A stretch of 64,000 nucleotides of DNA, from assembly GCA_022360175.1 (NCBI GenBank), contig JAKSDI010000100.1, positions 124,001 to 188,000 on the forward strand, written 5' to 3'. How positions within the stretch are numbered: the stretch's first letter is position 1; the number at the start of each line of letters is the position of its first letter. Below the pieces are notes generated by a model that saw only the letters and a list, made by a program, of their open reading frames with translations, did no database searches and was not told the DNA's origin. Position numbers and translations under genes: made by a program. Of the stretch, positions 15,925-25,129 are shown one piece after another. This DNA is from Chitinophagales bacterium. GTDB lineage: Bacteria; Bacteroidota; Bacteroidia; Chitinophagales; Saprospiraceae.

Positions 15925-17379
15925 TTAATGCTGAATAAGGATTTGTTGAGACCCTTTTAGGTTGGTAATTGGATCTTCTATTTTTAAAAGGTAAATACCC
16001 GCATCTATATCAGACACGTTCATATCAATAGCATTTTCTTTAGCTCTAACTTGCTGTCCATTAGCATTAAATAAAGCAAGATTGAATTTTCTTGAGATGG
16101 ATGTCTCGATTATAATCTGCTCGGATGCTGGATTAGGATAAATGCGCAAATCAGGCAATTGTAAATCATTTATTGATGTGATCAGATCCATGCCATCGCA
16201 ATCTTCATCTATGTCATTATTTGGAATTTCTTCAGCATCCGGATTGATATTAGGGTTGCCATCATTGCAATCCTCTTCTTCTGGAAAGCCGTCATTGTCT
16301 GCATCTATCTGGGCGAGCCCATCACAATTTTCATCAATATCATTATTGTAAATTTCTTCCGCTGCTGGATTTATTTCAGGGTTATTATCATCACAATCTT
16401 CCGCTGCAAAATAGCCATCATTATCATTGTCAATAAATTCAACGGTAAGTAAAGATATTTTGGCACCTATATTTCCCACTACACGTAATGTGTCCTGATA
16501 GTAAATGAAATCAAACACTTGAGAGGGAACATCTTCATTATTTTCAAAATAAGCCTGCTCACCATTGCTATCAAAATAGTGCATGCCTTCAGAAAACTCT
16601 CCTAGCCACAGATCTAACTCAGGTGTAAAAATGACGCTTGAATAATTTAACGTACCATAATCCGGGACCAGATTTTGAAAGCTGTTTGTTCCATTATTAT
16701 TCCTGGCGATTCCATGGCGAGTGGCAATCCATACATTACTGCTATGATCTATGTAGATGTCATTGATTCTAGGGTCAGTTCCTGCTATAGTTTCTGCAAT
16801 ATTGTGTACTAGCCAGTTGGTTGGATTATCTATAAAGTAAATGTCTTTATTAGCGGTTACGACCACTCTACCATTGCTTTTGACTTCAATGTCTGTGATA
16901 GAATTATAATTAAGTGAAGAATTATTACTTGTAAAATGTGTAAAGTCATCTCCCTGTTTTAGTATTAAACCTTCAGTCCATGTACCTATCCAAACTTGAT
17001 CCCCATATGTACTGACTTTTCGAAGATTATTGGTTGGTAAGCCGCTATTCTCTGTGGTGTAATGTGTGATATTTCCAGTATTGAAAGCATATAAGCCATT
17101 ATCCGAACTCATCCATACTGTCCCAACATCATCAACCGATAGTCCCAATATTTCGGGGTCTGCAATGGGGTCAATTTCATACTCCTGCCAACTACCATTA
17201 GTTTTGATGAATAACCAACCTAATTGGCTGCACACGTATAAATTACCTTCATTGTCTTGGTCCATATCCCATAAAAAAGGCCAGGTTTGACCACCTGGAA
17301 AATCCGATTGGATATTTAGATTTTGTGCAAAGCTCTGTATGCCAAGGCATAATAAGCAGAAAGAGATCAACTGTTTCAT
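15925..17379 (-). CDS. Secreted two-component-propeller-like protein with MopE metal-binding motifs and T9SS tail
   Basis: 484 aa. Signal peptide 1-18 (ending SFAQ). Residues about 20-320 hold repeated VWMSSDNGLYAF and VWIATRHGIA units, the pattern of regulator-propeller blades. Residues about 325-400 contain two copies of a MopE-type motif: DNDGY or DNDGF, DCDD or DCND, NP-x-INP, then NDIDENCDG or NDIDEDCDG, which is rich in calcium-ligand Asp. The last 75 residues begin with IYPNPASEQIIIE, the T9SS type A sorting domain. So it is a cell-surface or released protein exported by the Por system. No kinase or catalytic part is present. Confidence 0.85.
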   Translation of the reverse strand: MKQLISFCLLCLGIQSFAQNLNIQSDFPGGQTWPFLWDMDQDNEGNLYVCSQLGWLFIKTNGSWQEYEIDPIADPEILGLSVDDVGTVWMSSDNGLYAFNTGNITHYTTENSGLPTNNLRKVSTYGDQVWIGTWTEGLILKQGDDFTHFTSNNSSLNYNSITDIEVKSNGRVVVTANKDIYFIDNPTNWLVHNIAETIAGTDPRINDIYIDHSSNVWIATRHGIARNNNGTNSFQNLVPDYGTLNYSSVIFTPELDLWLGEFSEGMHYFDSNGEQAYFENNEDVPSQVFDFIYYQDTLRVVGNIGAKISLLTVEFIDNDNDGYFAAEDCDDNNPEINPAAEEIYNNDIDENCDGLAQIDADNDGFPEEEDCNDGNPNINPDAEEIPNNDIDEDCDGMDLITSINDLQLPDLRIYPNPASEQIIIETSISRKFNLALFNANGQQVRAKENAIDMNVSDIDAGIYLLKIEDPITNLKGSQQILIQH

Positions 17380-17699
17380 TGAGATTATTTTAAAAAATTA
17401 TTTGTGTAAAAACAAATCGAAATAAAAAAATAAGTCAGCCTTATCTTGATCAAAACAACCGACTGCTGAATATTAAAAAATTTATCAATACGAAAAAACT
17501 TGACATAAAGTAAATTCATTTGACCAACATTGTTTATGGTATTTTACCAAAATCTCGAAATTTAGAGTAATTAGCATATTCTCAATATGTCTGACCAAAT
17601 AAAATCATTGAGCACCACAAGATTATGCTCATTTCATGCATAAAAAATACTAGTTTCCTTCCTTATAAAATCTATCTTTATCTCAAAAACTATTCGATT

Positions 17700-19580
17700 A
17701 TGCTAAAGAACCTTATTACCTTTTTGTTGCTTCTTGGCTTTAGTTTTCAAATAAGCCATGCCCAGGTCATTGATGAAAACCGGTTATTTTTTCGGGAAAA
17801 TTTTGAAAAAAAGGAACTCTATATCACGATGCGTGATGGAGTTAGGCTATTTACCTCTATATATTCTCCAAAAGATAGAACGCAGGCGTACCCTCTGCTT
17901 ATGATGCGCACGCCCTATAGTTGTGCTCCATATGGCCCTGATGATTACACGAATAGGATCCCTGATTATTATGCTCATTTAATGAGTGAAGGTTATATTT
18001 TTGTCGTTCAGGATGTGCGTGGTAAGTACATGTCAGAAGGAGAATATGTGGACGTCAGGCCTTTTATCCCCAATAAAACAGCTAAGCAAACCGATGATAA
18101 TAGTGATACCTATGATGCCATCGATTGGTTAGTTAACAATGTTGAAAATAATAATGGAAGAGTAGGTATTTTCGGTATTTCTTATCCTGGGTTTTATTCT
18201 ACAATGGCTTTACCTGAGGCACATCCCGCATTAAAAGCAGTATCACCTCAGGCACCTGTAACCGATTGGTTTATTGGAGATGACTTTCACCATAATGGCG
18301 CCTTTTTCCTAATGGATGCTTTCCGGTTTTATTCTTCTTTTGGCCGTCCACGTCCAGAACCCACAATGAATAGAAAGCCTAGTCTGGTAGAGCAAACCAT
18401 GGAAGATAATTATGCTTTCTTTATGGAACTTGGCCCCATTAAAAATGTTAAGGCCAAGTATTTTGGCGATAGCATCAAATTCTGGAATGACCTAATGGCT
18501 CATCCCAATCTTGATGAGTTTTGGAAAGCTCGTAATCCACGCCCACACCTCAAAAATGTAACTCCTTCGGTAATGACAGTGGGTGGTTTTTTTGATGCAG
18601 AAGATAGCTTTGGACCTTTTGCCGTATATCGGGCTGTTGAAGAACAGAATGGCCCAAGCACAGAAAACCGCCTGGTGATGGGACCTTGGTTTCATGGTCA
18701 ATGGGCTAGAGGTAATGGACATCGAATGGGGAATGTATTTTGGGGATTCAACTCAACTGATTACTACAAACAGCATATTGAACTGCCTTTCTTTAATTAT
18801 TACCTCAAAGGAAAAGGCGATATGAATCTTCCAGAGGCTTCTATATTTCTAACCGGAGAAAATACATGGAATGCTTATGAAAATTGGCCCCCCAAAGGAG
18901 CTATCGAAAAAACACTTTATTTCCATCCCAAAGGAAGCTTGTCTTTTGATGCCCCAGAAAGACAGGAAAGCTTTGATGAATATGTGGCAGACCCCAATCG
19001 ACCTGTACCCTATACGGAAGGTGTTCATATGAATCGTACGCGCGAATACATGACCGATGATCAGCGTTTTGCCAGCCGTCGTCCGGATGTCATGGTTTAC
19101 GAATCGGATATTCTGGAAGAAGACATAACGCTTACCGGCCCCATTACTGCCAGCTTATTTGTTTCAACTACAGGTACAGATGCCGATTATGTGGTTAAGT
19201 TGATAGATGTTTTCCCGGATTTACAGCCAAATTACCCTGCCAATGAGAAGGATGTTCCAATGGGAGGATACCAAATGATGGTTAGAGGTGATATTTTTAG
19301 AGGCCGTTTTAGAAACAGCTTTGAAAAGCCGGAAGCATTTACGCCCGGGGAGGTCGCTGAAGTTAAATTTACCATGCCCGATGTTGGTCATACCTTTAAA
19401 AAAGGGCACCGAATCATGATCCAGGTTCAGAATTCCTGGTTCCCACTGGTAGATCGCAATCCGCAGAAGTTCGTGAATATTTACGAGTGTGATGAAGAGG
19501 ACTTTCAGAAGGCGACACACCGGATCTATCATGATTCCAGTAGACCCTCGCAAGTAAAAGTAACCGTTTTAGAAAAATAA
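17700..19580 (+). CDS. CocE/NonD-family hydrolase (X-Pro dipeptidyl-peptidase S15 type)
   Basis: 626 aa from ATG 17700, chosen because it starts a signal peptide (LITFLLLLGFSF... ending SHAQ); the open frame extends 25 codons upstream without coding features. The alpha/beta-hydrolase part has RDGVRLFTSIYSP, then DVRGKY, and the nucleophile motif GISYPG (about residues 164-169). A charge-relay Asp lies in the GFFDAED region (about 300) and His in GPWFHGQWARG (about 335). A C-terminal jelly-roll domain starts about residue 440. Such enzymes hydrolyse acyl bonds of peptides or esters, for example alpha-amino acid esters. Probably periplasmic. Single-gene unit. Confidence 0.85.
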   Translation: MLKNLITFLLLLGFSFQISHAQVIDENRLFFRENFEKKELYITMRDGVRLFTSIYSPKDRTQAYPLLMMRTPYSCAPYGPDDYTNRIPDYYAHLMSEGYIFVVQDVRGKYMSEGEYVDVRPFIPNKTAKQTDDNSDTYDAIDWLVNNVENNNGRVGIFGISYPGFYSTMALPEAHPALKAVSPQAPVTDWFIGDDFHHNGAFFLMDAFRFYSSFGRPRPEPTMNRKPSLVEQTMEDNYAFFMELGPIKNVKAKYFGDSIKFWNDLMAHPNLDEFWKARNPRPHLKNVTPSVMTVGGFFDAEDSFGPFAVYRAVEEQNGPSTENRLVMGPWFHGQWARGNGHRMGNVFWGFNSTDYYKQHIELPFFNYYLKGKGDMNLPEASIFLTGENTWNAYENWPPKGAIEKTLYFHPKGSLSFDAPERQESFDEYVADPNRPVPYTEGVHMNRTREYMTDDQRFASRRPDVMVYESDILEEDITLTGPITASLFVSTTGTDADYVVKLIDVFPDLQPNYPANEKDVPMGGYQMMVRGDIFRGRFRNSFEKPEAFTPGEVAEVKFTMPDVGHTFKKGHRIMIQVQNSWFPLVDRNPQKFVNIYECDEEDFQKATHRIYHDSSRPSQVKVTVLEK

Positions 19581-19899
19581 ATAGGCGTTTTACAAATTCT
19601 AGAAGTATAATTCACACTAAGATTTGAAACGTGTGGCATGCAGGCAAAAAATAGGGTCATCCTAGATTTTAGGGATAATTAGTATCTGAAATGAAAGGGT
19701 TTAGCCCTTATTATGTTAAGCATTCGAAAAGGCAAAAAGCTTCATAAATATTAAATATAAGAGAAAAATAGAGTGAGGGAGATAATTTAATCACACTTAC
19801 ATAATTCCAAATTAAGAATGATTGCGGTCATCGACCGACGAAGCACGCTAAAATTTATCTTTAAAATGGATGATATTCTATTGAGAGGAGTATAAATAA

Positions 19900-19934
19900 A
19901 AAAGCCCGCCTTCGTTCTTATGAACTTTGGCGGG
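19900..19934 (-). terminator. Original tRNA-Asp terminator, now left outside the element
   Basis: GCCCGCC (19904-19910) and GGCGGGC (19928-19934) form a stem. Read on the minus strand it is followed by TTTTTTATTT. It lies just beyond the tRNA-Asp 3' remnant, so it was probably the terminator of tRNA-Asp before the element inserted. Confidence 0.65.
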
Positions 19935-19938
19935 CGAA

Positions 19939-19983
19939 GGCGGTCCGGACGGGACTCGAACCCGCGACCCCCTGCGTGACAGG
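19939..19983. repeat. attL: 45-bp tRNA-Asp 3'-end direct repeat
   Basis: Identical over 45 bp to 57859-57903. It covers the T arm, variable loop, the 3' half of the anticodon stem and the anticodon of tRNA-Asp read on the minus strand. Beyond 19983 the sequence diverges (GTCACGG instead of AGGTATT), so the tRNA is cut here. Crossover should lie in the anticodon-loop/anticodon-stem part. Confidence 0.92.
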
Positions 19984-20086
19984 CGTCACGGAAATGGTTT
20001 AATATGGTTTTATTTGTGATTAATACATTGGTTATCAGTTTTTAACAAATCAGATAGGCAAGCATCGCAATGAAATAAACCATATA

Positions 20087-20113
20087 TTGCATGCAAATAG
20101 CGTGCAAATAATG
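20087..20113. promoter_or_regulatory. Candidate integrase arm-type repeats, left end
   Basis: Tandem copies of ATGCAAATAGC and GTGCAAATAAT with an 11-bp period (20091-20111), just before the integrase start. Matching repeats lie near the right end at 57793-57813 in the same orientation. Confidence 0.55.
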
Positions 20114-20118
20114 AATTT

Positions 20119-21327
20119 ATGGTATCGGTAAAAATTATTCTGGATAAGCGTTCGACCAAAAAAGACGGGACACATCCGCTTAAATTGCGGGTAATTCTGC
20201 ATCGTAAGACGCATCATTTACCACTAGGCTATAGCGTGCCGGCAAAAGACTGGGATAGTAAAGGGCAGCGGATTAAAACCTCCTGCAAAGCGTTTGGCAA
20301 TATTACCCGAATTAATGCGATCCTGCATAAGGAACAGCAAAAAGCGATGGATATTTTGCTCCAGCTTCAGATAGAAGAACGGTTAGAGATCGTCTCTTTT
20401 ACCGAGATTAAAAGGCTGATTCAAAGTGGCAATCACGAATTGAAGGTACTGGCATTTGCCGAGGAGGTCATTGCGCAGTTACGGGATGCCGGCAAGCATG
20501 GCAATGCCCGTGTCTATGAGACGATGCGGCGTAGCATTCGTGATTTTCAGCATGCGCAGGATATACCGATGCGCCAGCTTTCCTATCGCTGGCTTAAGCA
20601 ATATGAAAGCTGGTATTTAGGGAAGGGCAATAGCGTTAATGGGTTGAGTGTGTTAATGCGAACCTTGCGCGCCTTGTTTAATCGGGCGATTAAGCAAAAG
20701 CGGGTGGAGAAAAAATATTATCCTTTTGAGGATTACCGTATCAAGCAGGAGGGGACCCGGAAGCGGGCAATCAGCGAGGAGGATTTACAGAAAATAAAAG
20801 ATTTTACTCCGCAAACGCCCCGACAAAGACGGGCAAAGGATTATTTCCTTTTGAGTTTTTACCTGATGGGAACCTCTTTTGTGGATTTGGCTTTTTTGCA
20901 GAAGAAGAATATCATCCGCGACCGGATTGAATATAAGCGGCGCAAAACCGGGCGTTTACATAGCATTCCGATTTTTGCGCCGGTGAGGGAGATTCTGGAA
21001 CGTTATGGCAAGGATAAAAAGGCAGATGCATTTCTTCTGGATGTGATTCATGCGGAGGATCCAAAGCAGCAGCTGGTGAATGTACGGGATGAGCTGCGCC
21101 GTTACAATAAAACATTGAAAGCCATTGCAAAAGAGTGCGGCATTGAGGCGAGTTTAACCAGCTATGCGGCGCGGCATTCCTATGCGACCATTGCCAAATA
21201 TAAGGGCGTGCCGACAGCGGTGATTAGCGAGGCATTAGGCCATAAGTCACCGGAGGTGACGCAGGTCTATCTGGATTCTTTTGATAAGCAGGTGCTGGAT
21301 GATTATCACAAGCGGGTGATTGAGTGA
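20119..21327 (+). CDS. Tyrosine recombinase (integrase) of the element
   Basis: 402 aa. An N-terminal arm-binding domain (residues 1-95, VSVKIILDKRSTKKDG...) and a SAM-like core-binding domain (about 100-200) precede the catalytic domain. Visible catalytic residues: a lysine in the YKRRKTGRLHSIP strand (about residue 275), YAARHSYAT (His-x-x-Arg box region, about 350), LGHKSPEVTQVY (His and nucleophile Tyr, about 375-386). The usual first arginine region reads MGTSFVDLAFL, as in many Bacteroidota integrases. It lies 135 bp from attL, so it should catalyse insertion at tRNA-Asp. Start ATG 20119. Confidence 0.93.
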   Translation: MVSVKIILDKRSTKKDGTHPLKLRVILHRKTHHLPLGYSVPAKDWDSKGQRIKTSCKAFGNITRINAILHKEQQKAMDILLQLQIEERLEIVSFTEIKRLIQSGNHELKVLAFAEEVIAQLRDAGKHGNARVYETMRRSIRDFQHAQDIPMRQLSYRWLKQYESWYLGKGNSVNGLSVLMRTLRALFNRAIKQKRVEKKYYPFEDYRIKQEGTRKRAISEEDLQKIKDFTPQTPRQRRAKDYFLLSFYLMGTSFVDLAFLQKKNIIRDRIEYKRRKTGRLHSIPIFAPVREILERYGKDKKADAFLLDVIHAEDPKQQLVNVRDELRRYNKTLKAIAKECGIEASLTSYAARHSYATIAKYKGVPTAVISEALGHKSPEVTQVYLDSFDKQVLDDYHKRVIE

Positions 21328-21426
21328 GGGGGAGAGAAGTTAATCACAACCATGACCATTGCGATGATTTTGGCGGTACTTTTCAAATAAGGTTGTTTTT
21401 TCGAATTATCTGTAGCGAGACAAAAA

Positions 21427-21446
21427 GACTCACCCAAGGGTGAGTC
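21427..21446 (-). terminator. Hairpin with minus-strand T-run
   Basis: GACTCACCC and GGGTGAGTC flank AA. On the minus strand the stem is followed by TTTTTG. It can stop transcripts from the 21722-21922 gene; the integrase reads toward it from the other side. Nothing else is evident in the 394-bp gap. Confidence 0.55.
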
Positions 21447-21721
21447 TGAAAGGGAAATAAATAAAATTGTGCACGTTTGTTTAGGGGCAAATTATTTGCC
21501 TGAATGGGTAGAAAAATTTAACTCAAAAGGTCAGTTATTCCTGACTATGATTTGTTATGCCAAAGACCAATCCTTTATCTGGGCAATGCAGATAGTAGTA
21601 ATAATAGTCAAGTATTGGGAATAAAAAAGAGGCAACCAAGAGTTTATTAAACAATAAATATAATGTATTTTTTTAAATATTAAAAATCTCATTTGCTTTT
21701 GAAACAGGATTATCCCACGCA

Positions 21722-21922
21722 TTAGATGTTTCTGCGAGACTCTTCGCTCACAGTTCGGACTGTCACATAGTATTCAAGCAATTGATCGCAGAATTGTTCT
21801 AATTCGATGGCTTCTGCTTTTGTCAGGCTCTTCTGTAATTCCAACTTTCGCTGGATCATGGTTATCGCCATATCCATGAGGCTTTCGGCGCCTTTAAAGG
21901 AGGGGGTGAGGTATTTTGTCAT
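21722..21922 (-). CDS. Small helical protein, unknown
   Basis: 66 aa from ATG 21922 (MTKYLTPSFKG...). Two amphipathic helices rich in Glu, Lys and Leu, no membrane segment. A longer frame exists upstream but runs into the structured RNA region. Its start lies at the base of the C4-like RNA region on the opposite strand. I do not recognise a family; a regulatory role is a guess. Confidence 0.5.
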   Translation of the reverse strand: MTKYLTPSFKGAESLMDMAITMIQRKLELQKSLTKAEAIELEQFCDQLLEYYVTVRTVSEESRRNI

Positions 21923-21979
21923 GATTGTAACTCCCGGTTGTGTGGTTTGACAGAGGACCACCAGCGAGAGATGATACAT

Positions 21980-22116
21980 CTATGCACTGGTGATCGGGGA
22001 GTTAACGAAACCGTCCAAAAGTCGGCTATGCACACCTTTAGGCTTGCGCCCTGAACATGCGTGTGCATCTCCCCGACCAGAGCGGGGATTTTTGGATTGG
22101 GAGTCGTTACACTCCG
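21980..22116 (+). ncRNA. C4-antisense-like structured RNA candidate upstream of the toxin-antitoxin pair
   Basis: Two contiguous stems: TCGGGGAG (21994-22001) with CTCCCCGA (22069-22076), and ATGCACAC (22028-22035) with GTGTGCAT (22061-22068). The bases between (22002-22020) are complementary to DNA just downstream: TAACGA with TCGTTA (22104-22109), TCCAAAA with TTTTGGA (22090-22096), and GGAGT (21998-22002) with ACTCC (22111-22115). A competing hairpin CCCCG...CGGGG (22071-22087) followed by ATTTTT looks like an intrinsic terminator. An antisense loop that pairs with its own downstream transcript is the plan of phage C4 RNAs. Assignment to that family is from memory of the plan, not from a covariance search. 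Confidence 0.45.
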
Positions 22117-22242
22117 GATGAGCGAGAGGCTCATCTGCTGGCATTGTAGCAGATGGTGGGGAATGGGCAAGAAGGATTGCTAAAACCGGCTTGCGATTGC
22201 TATCATTTTACTCTATGATAGCATTATAGAAAGGGCATAATG

Positions 22243-22476
22243 ATGGCACAGCTTATTGTAAGGAATCTGGATGAACAGTTGAAGTCCAGAATTCAGATGC
22301 AGGCACGATTGAAAGGCATTAGCATGGAGGAGGAAGTCCGGCGGATTCTATCCCGATCTCTGGAAGAAAAAACCCATCAAAGCGGCGAAAAAATTGCAGC
22401 ATATTTCAAAGAAATGAAGGGTGATTTTTATACGCCAAAAATGAAAGGACAAGGGGTGCAACATCCTGATTTTTAG
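22243..22476 (+). CDS. FitA/VapB-type ribbon-helix-helix antitoxin
   Basis: 77 aa from the second ATG (MAQLIVRNLD), which gives the typical N-terminus. The ribbon strand AQLIVRNLD is followed by helices carrying GISMEEEVRRILSRSL, the FitA/Arc-like DNA-binding pattern. The C-terminal part (about residues 50-77) is loosely structured and should bind and block the toxin. The toxin gene follows after 2 bp. Such pairs repress their own promoter; an overlapping or nearby operator is likely but not defined here. The family is more usual in Proteobacteria than in Bacteroidota. Confidence 0.85.
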   Translation: MAQLIVRNLDEQLKSRIQMQARLKGISMEEEVRRILSRSLEEKTHQSGEKIAAYFKEMKGDFYTPKMKGQGVQHPDF

Positions 22477-22478
22477 CG

Positions 22479-22919
22479 ATGATTATTCTTGATACAAATG
22501 TACTTTCTGCATTGATGAAATCGGAACCTGATCCCGTCATTTTGCAATGGTGTAATGGCTATGACCTGGAGTGTCTCTGGTTAACTGCCATTACGGTGAT
22601 GGAAGTACAATATGGGATTGGGCTTTTATCTGATGGGAAGAAGAAAAGAATGCTGCAAGAATCTTTTAACCGGATGTTGCGGCAACAGTTCCGCCATCGG
22701 ATTATAGCGTTTGATTACAATGCGGGTATGGCTGCCGGCGAATTAGCGGCTGAAAATCAAAAGACAGGAATGAATCAGGATATCAGGGATTATCAAATTG
22801 CAGCGATTGCTCTGGTGACGGGTGCTGTGCTGGCGACTCGCAATGAAAGAGATTTTAAACAAACGGGTGTTACGATTATCAATCCGTGGAGTGATCAATT
22901 GGCGAATCCATGTCATTAG
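22479..22919 (+). CDS. FitB/VapC-type PIN-domain toxin
   Basis: 146 aa. PIN-domain acidic residues: Asp5 (ILDTNVLS), a glutamate in TVMEVQYGI (about residue 43), aspartates in NQDIRDYQIAAIA (about 100-104) and ATRNERDF (about 120). PIN toxins are Mg-dependent ribonucleases, often specific for tRNA or rRNA. It directly follows the antitoxin, so the two are co-translated. It may stabilise the mobile element. Length and the RDYQIAAIA segment fit the FitB subgroup. Confidence 0.87.
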   Translation: MIILDTNVLSALMKSEPDPVILQWCNGYDLECLWLTAITVMEVQYGIGLLSDGKKKRMLQESFNRMLRQQFRHRIIAFDYNAGMAAGELAAENQKTGMNQDIRDYQIAAIALVTGAVLATRNERDFKQTGVTIINPWSDQLANPCH

Positions 22920-23171
22920 ATATTTCTTTGTCGTCCTTAATGGTTTCAGGGTGACAGCGTTTTTGGGTGTGCAATCATGTACAGAAATTCCTGGCGGATA
23001 ATTAGTCCATAGAAGGTAAAAGAAAAAGGCTCTGTCTCGGAAAGTAGATAATAACATTCACTGTATGGTTGAGTGGATTGTGACGATGACTGTGACAATT
23101 AGCCTGGAGGTGCTTTTAAAGGATAAATCTTATCGTAGTTGAGAGTGAACATGTTAGAAAGTCTGTAAATA

Positions 23172-23205
23172 GAAAAGAGGCAGGTGTTATTCTCTGCCTC
23201 TTTTC
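23172..23205. terminator. Bidirectional terminator between fitB-like gene and the PLD-like gene
   Basis: GAAAAGAGGCAG (23172-23183) and CTGCCTCTTTTC (23194-23205) form a perfect 12-bp stem with T-rich ends on both strands, between convergent genes. The rest of the 310-bp gap shows nothing definite. Confidence 0.75.
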
Positions 23206-23229
23206 ATGTGCTATTATTCTTCGGTCGTA

Positions 23230-24120
23230 TCATTGAGCATTGTTTAATTGTGAATAGACAATGCTGCCATTATTATACAGGACTCGGAACTGTCGCTCTA
23301 AACTGCGGATAAAGGATTTATCATTATCTTTGATGATAATGTGAAAATCGCACTCATTATCTTTAAAGATATCTTGTCCTTTATCGACTAATCGGGGAAA
23401 TAATACAATCAGATAGGTACTATCTACCATGATGAAATTCATGGGAACATTAAGTTCATTAACGATTCGGCAACCTACAGCTGGGTATTTTTTTAACTTT
23501 TGGGATATGTGTGTACAGTGATCCAATAAGTTAGTATCGAGCCAATCATATTTTTTATTAGCAAATTCCTTCGCACTGACTGGAATAATTCTTCGGTAGA
23601 TGAAGTTTTTATTTCGTTTTAATTTAGCGTGAATACATTTTTCAAAATCAGAAAAATAGCGCCGCCTGCTAGCATCTTTATACCACTCTGTTTTCCTCGG
23701 CGATATGATCTTTATAGATTCCTTCGCACGATGGATTATTTTAGAAATTCTAGCATAGGATTCCTTAGAGGATACTTTACTTCTATCTACCACTTCAAAT
23801 TTAAAATTACTTATCACCTTGAGGGTTTGGTTAAAATTATCCAGCTTTAGATGTAAGGCGTTAAGCTTCTCATCAAAGTCATCTAGCTTTGACTGGACTC
23901 GTTCATCATATTTTCTTGAATTTGCCTGATCTTCTCTGATGATCTCAACGCGTACGATCATGGTAAGCATGATAACTACCAGGCAGACATAAAATAATGC
24001 TTCTGCCCAATGATAATAGTTTGTTGCCAGCATGCCTGCTAACAAACTGATAACAATGGAGCTAGCGACAAACATTAATGATTTGATTGGAATTCGGTCA
24101 AAAGGGAGTTTTCTTTTCAT
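23230..24120 (-). CDS. Membrane-anchored protein with coiled coil and PLD-like C-terminal domain
   Basis: 296 aa from ATG 24120 (MKRKLPFDRIP); the longer frame upstream is not needed. Two hydrophobic helices (about residues 14-34 and 40-58), a coiled coil (about 65-105), then an alpha/beta domain with SIKIISPRKTEWY (about 135-147), resembling the opening of phospholipase-D-like effector domains. The classical HxKxxxxD motif is not evident, so catalysis is uncertain. It is divergent from the HTH-pentapeptide protein, 200 bp apart, and the pair may form a regulated unit. Function unknown. Confidence 0.55.
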   Translation of the reverse strand: MKRKLPFDRIPIKSLMFVASSIVISLLAGMLATNYYHWAEALFYVCLVVIMLTMIVRVEIIREDQANSRKYDERVQSKLDDFDEKLNALHLKLDNFNQTLKVISNFKFEVVDRSKVSSKESYARISKIIHRAKESIKIISPRKTEWYKDASRRRYFSDFEKCIHAKLKRNKNFIYRRIIPVSAKEFANKKYDWLDTNLLDHCTHISQKLKKYPAVGCRIVNELNVPMNFIMVDSTYLIVLFPRLVDKGQDIFKDNECDFHIIIKDNDKSFIRSLERQFRVLYNNGSIVYSQLNNAQ

Positions 24121-24321
24121 AGTATTTGTTTTTAATGAATTGATACATACAGCATGCGTATTATTGGCAATACTGTGTGTTTGGATAATTAAATTGCGGG
24201 AAATATCAAAGAGGTGCAAAGATATTTTGATAAAATAATGTTGATGGTAAAGAAAATTTACTAGATTTATGAATGCAGCACATTGTTCTGTAAAGAAACC
24301 TTACATAAGTACGATTATAAG

Positions 24322-25125
24322 ATGTGGAACGGCGAAAAATTACGTACAGTTCTTTCTGAAAGAAATATCGCGATTAAAGAATTTGCAAGATGGATGGGAA
24401 TTAGCAGACCTGCTCTTTATTCCAAACTAAAGAAAAAAAAATTTGATAAAGCAGAAGTCTTGTTAATATGTTCCCTTTTGGAATTACAGCCTGAAGATTT
24501 TGGTATTTCATCAAGAGAATTTATTACTGACTTTAAACTCAAAGATTTCAGCAAGCTGACTTTCAAGGAACGAAATTTCAAAGAGCGTTATCTTAAGGCA
24601 ATAGATTGGTCTGAAAATATTATAGATGGTGCCAATTTTGAGGAATCCTATATGGCGTATTCCTGTTTCAGAAAGGTAAAATGTACATCTACCAGTTTTA
24701 AGAAAGCTTCCATGCCGCATTCTGATTTCAGTGAAGCAGAATTTAAAAAGGCTGATTTTGATGAGGTTAATCTGTCACATTCATATTTGAATAAAATTCA
24801 ACTGGAAAAAGCTTTATTTCGGAAAGCTAACCTTCAGAATTCTGTACTTATCGGTTCTGAATTTATGAAAGTGGATATGAAAGGTGGCAATTTGAAAAAT
24901 TGCGATTTTAAAGGTGCAGATTTTATTATGACAAATCTAACGGGGTGTGATTTAGAGAATGTTACGAATTGGGAAAACTGTGATTTTCGATATTCAAGTG
25001 TACAGGGTGTGAAAAACCCACCGAAAGGTTTCATAGAAAAGGTTCTTCAAAATGGTGCGTTTAATGATGAAGCCACTTGTTTACTATGGCTTAGAAGGGA
25101 TGATACTTTTGAAGTGCCTCATTAA
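24322..25125 (+). CDS. HTH domain fused to pentapeptide repeats
   Basis: 267 aa from ATG 24322 (MWNGEKLRTV). Residues 1-60 are an XRE/CI-like HTH (RNIAIKEFARWMGISRPALYSKLKK). Residues about 80-235 are consecutive A(D/N)(L/F)xx-type pentapeptides such as DFSEA, DFDEV, NLSHS, LEKAL, NLQNS, NLKNC, DFKGA and DLENV, which should form a right-handed beta-helix. The tail is not repetitive. An HTH-plus-helix design suggests a transcription factor with a ligand- or protein-binding helix, or a DNA-mimic regulator. Its divergent neighbour encodes the membrane PLD-like protein, which it may regulate. Confidence 0.7.
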   Translation: MWNGEKLRTVLSERNIAIKEFARWMGISRPALYSKLKKKKFDKAEVLLICSLLELQPEDFGISSREFITDFKLKDFSKLTFKERNFKERYLKAIDWSENIIDGANFEESYMAYSCFRKVKCTSTSFKKASMPHSDFSEAEFKKADFDEVNLSHSYLNKIQLEKALFRKANLQNSVLIGSEFMKVDMKGGNLKNCDFKGADFIMTNLTGCDLENVTNWENCDFRYSSVQGVKNPPKGFIEKVLQNGAFNDEATCLLWLRRDDTFEVPH

Positions 25126-25129
25126 TTTT

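Noticed and set aside
21919-22170. Minus-strand 83-codon frame across the structured RNA region
   Set aside because: Base pairing and complementarity explain the region better; no ribosome-binding site or domain is visible. An Ash/Icd-like overlapping protein cannot be fully excluded.
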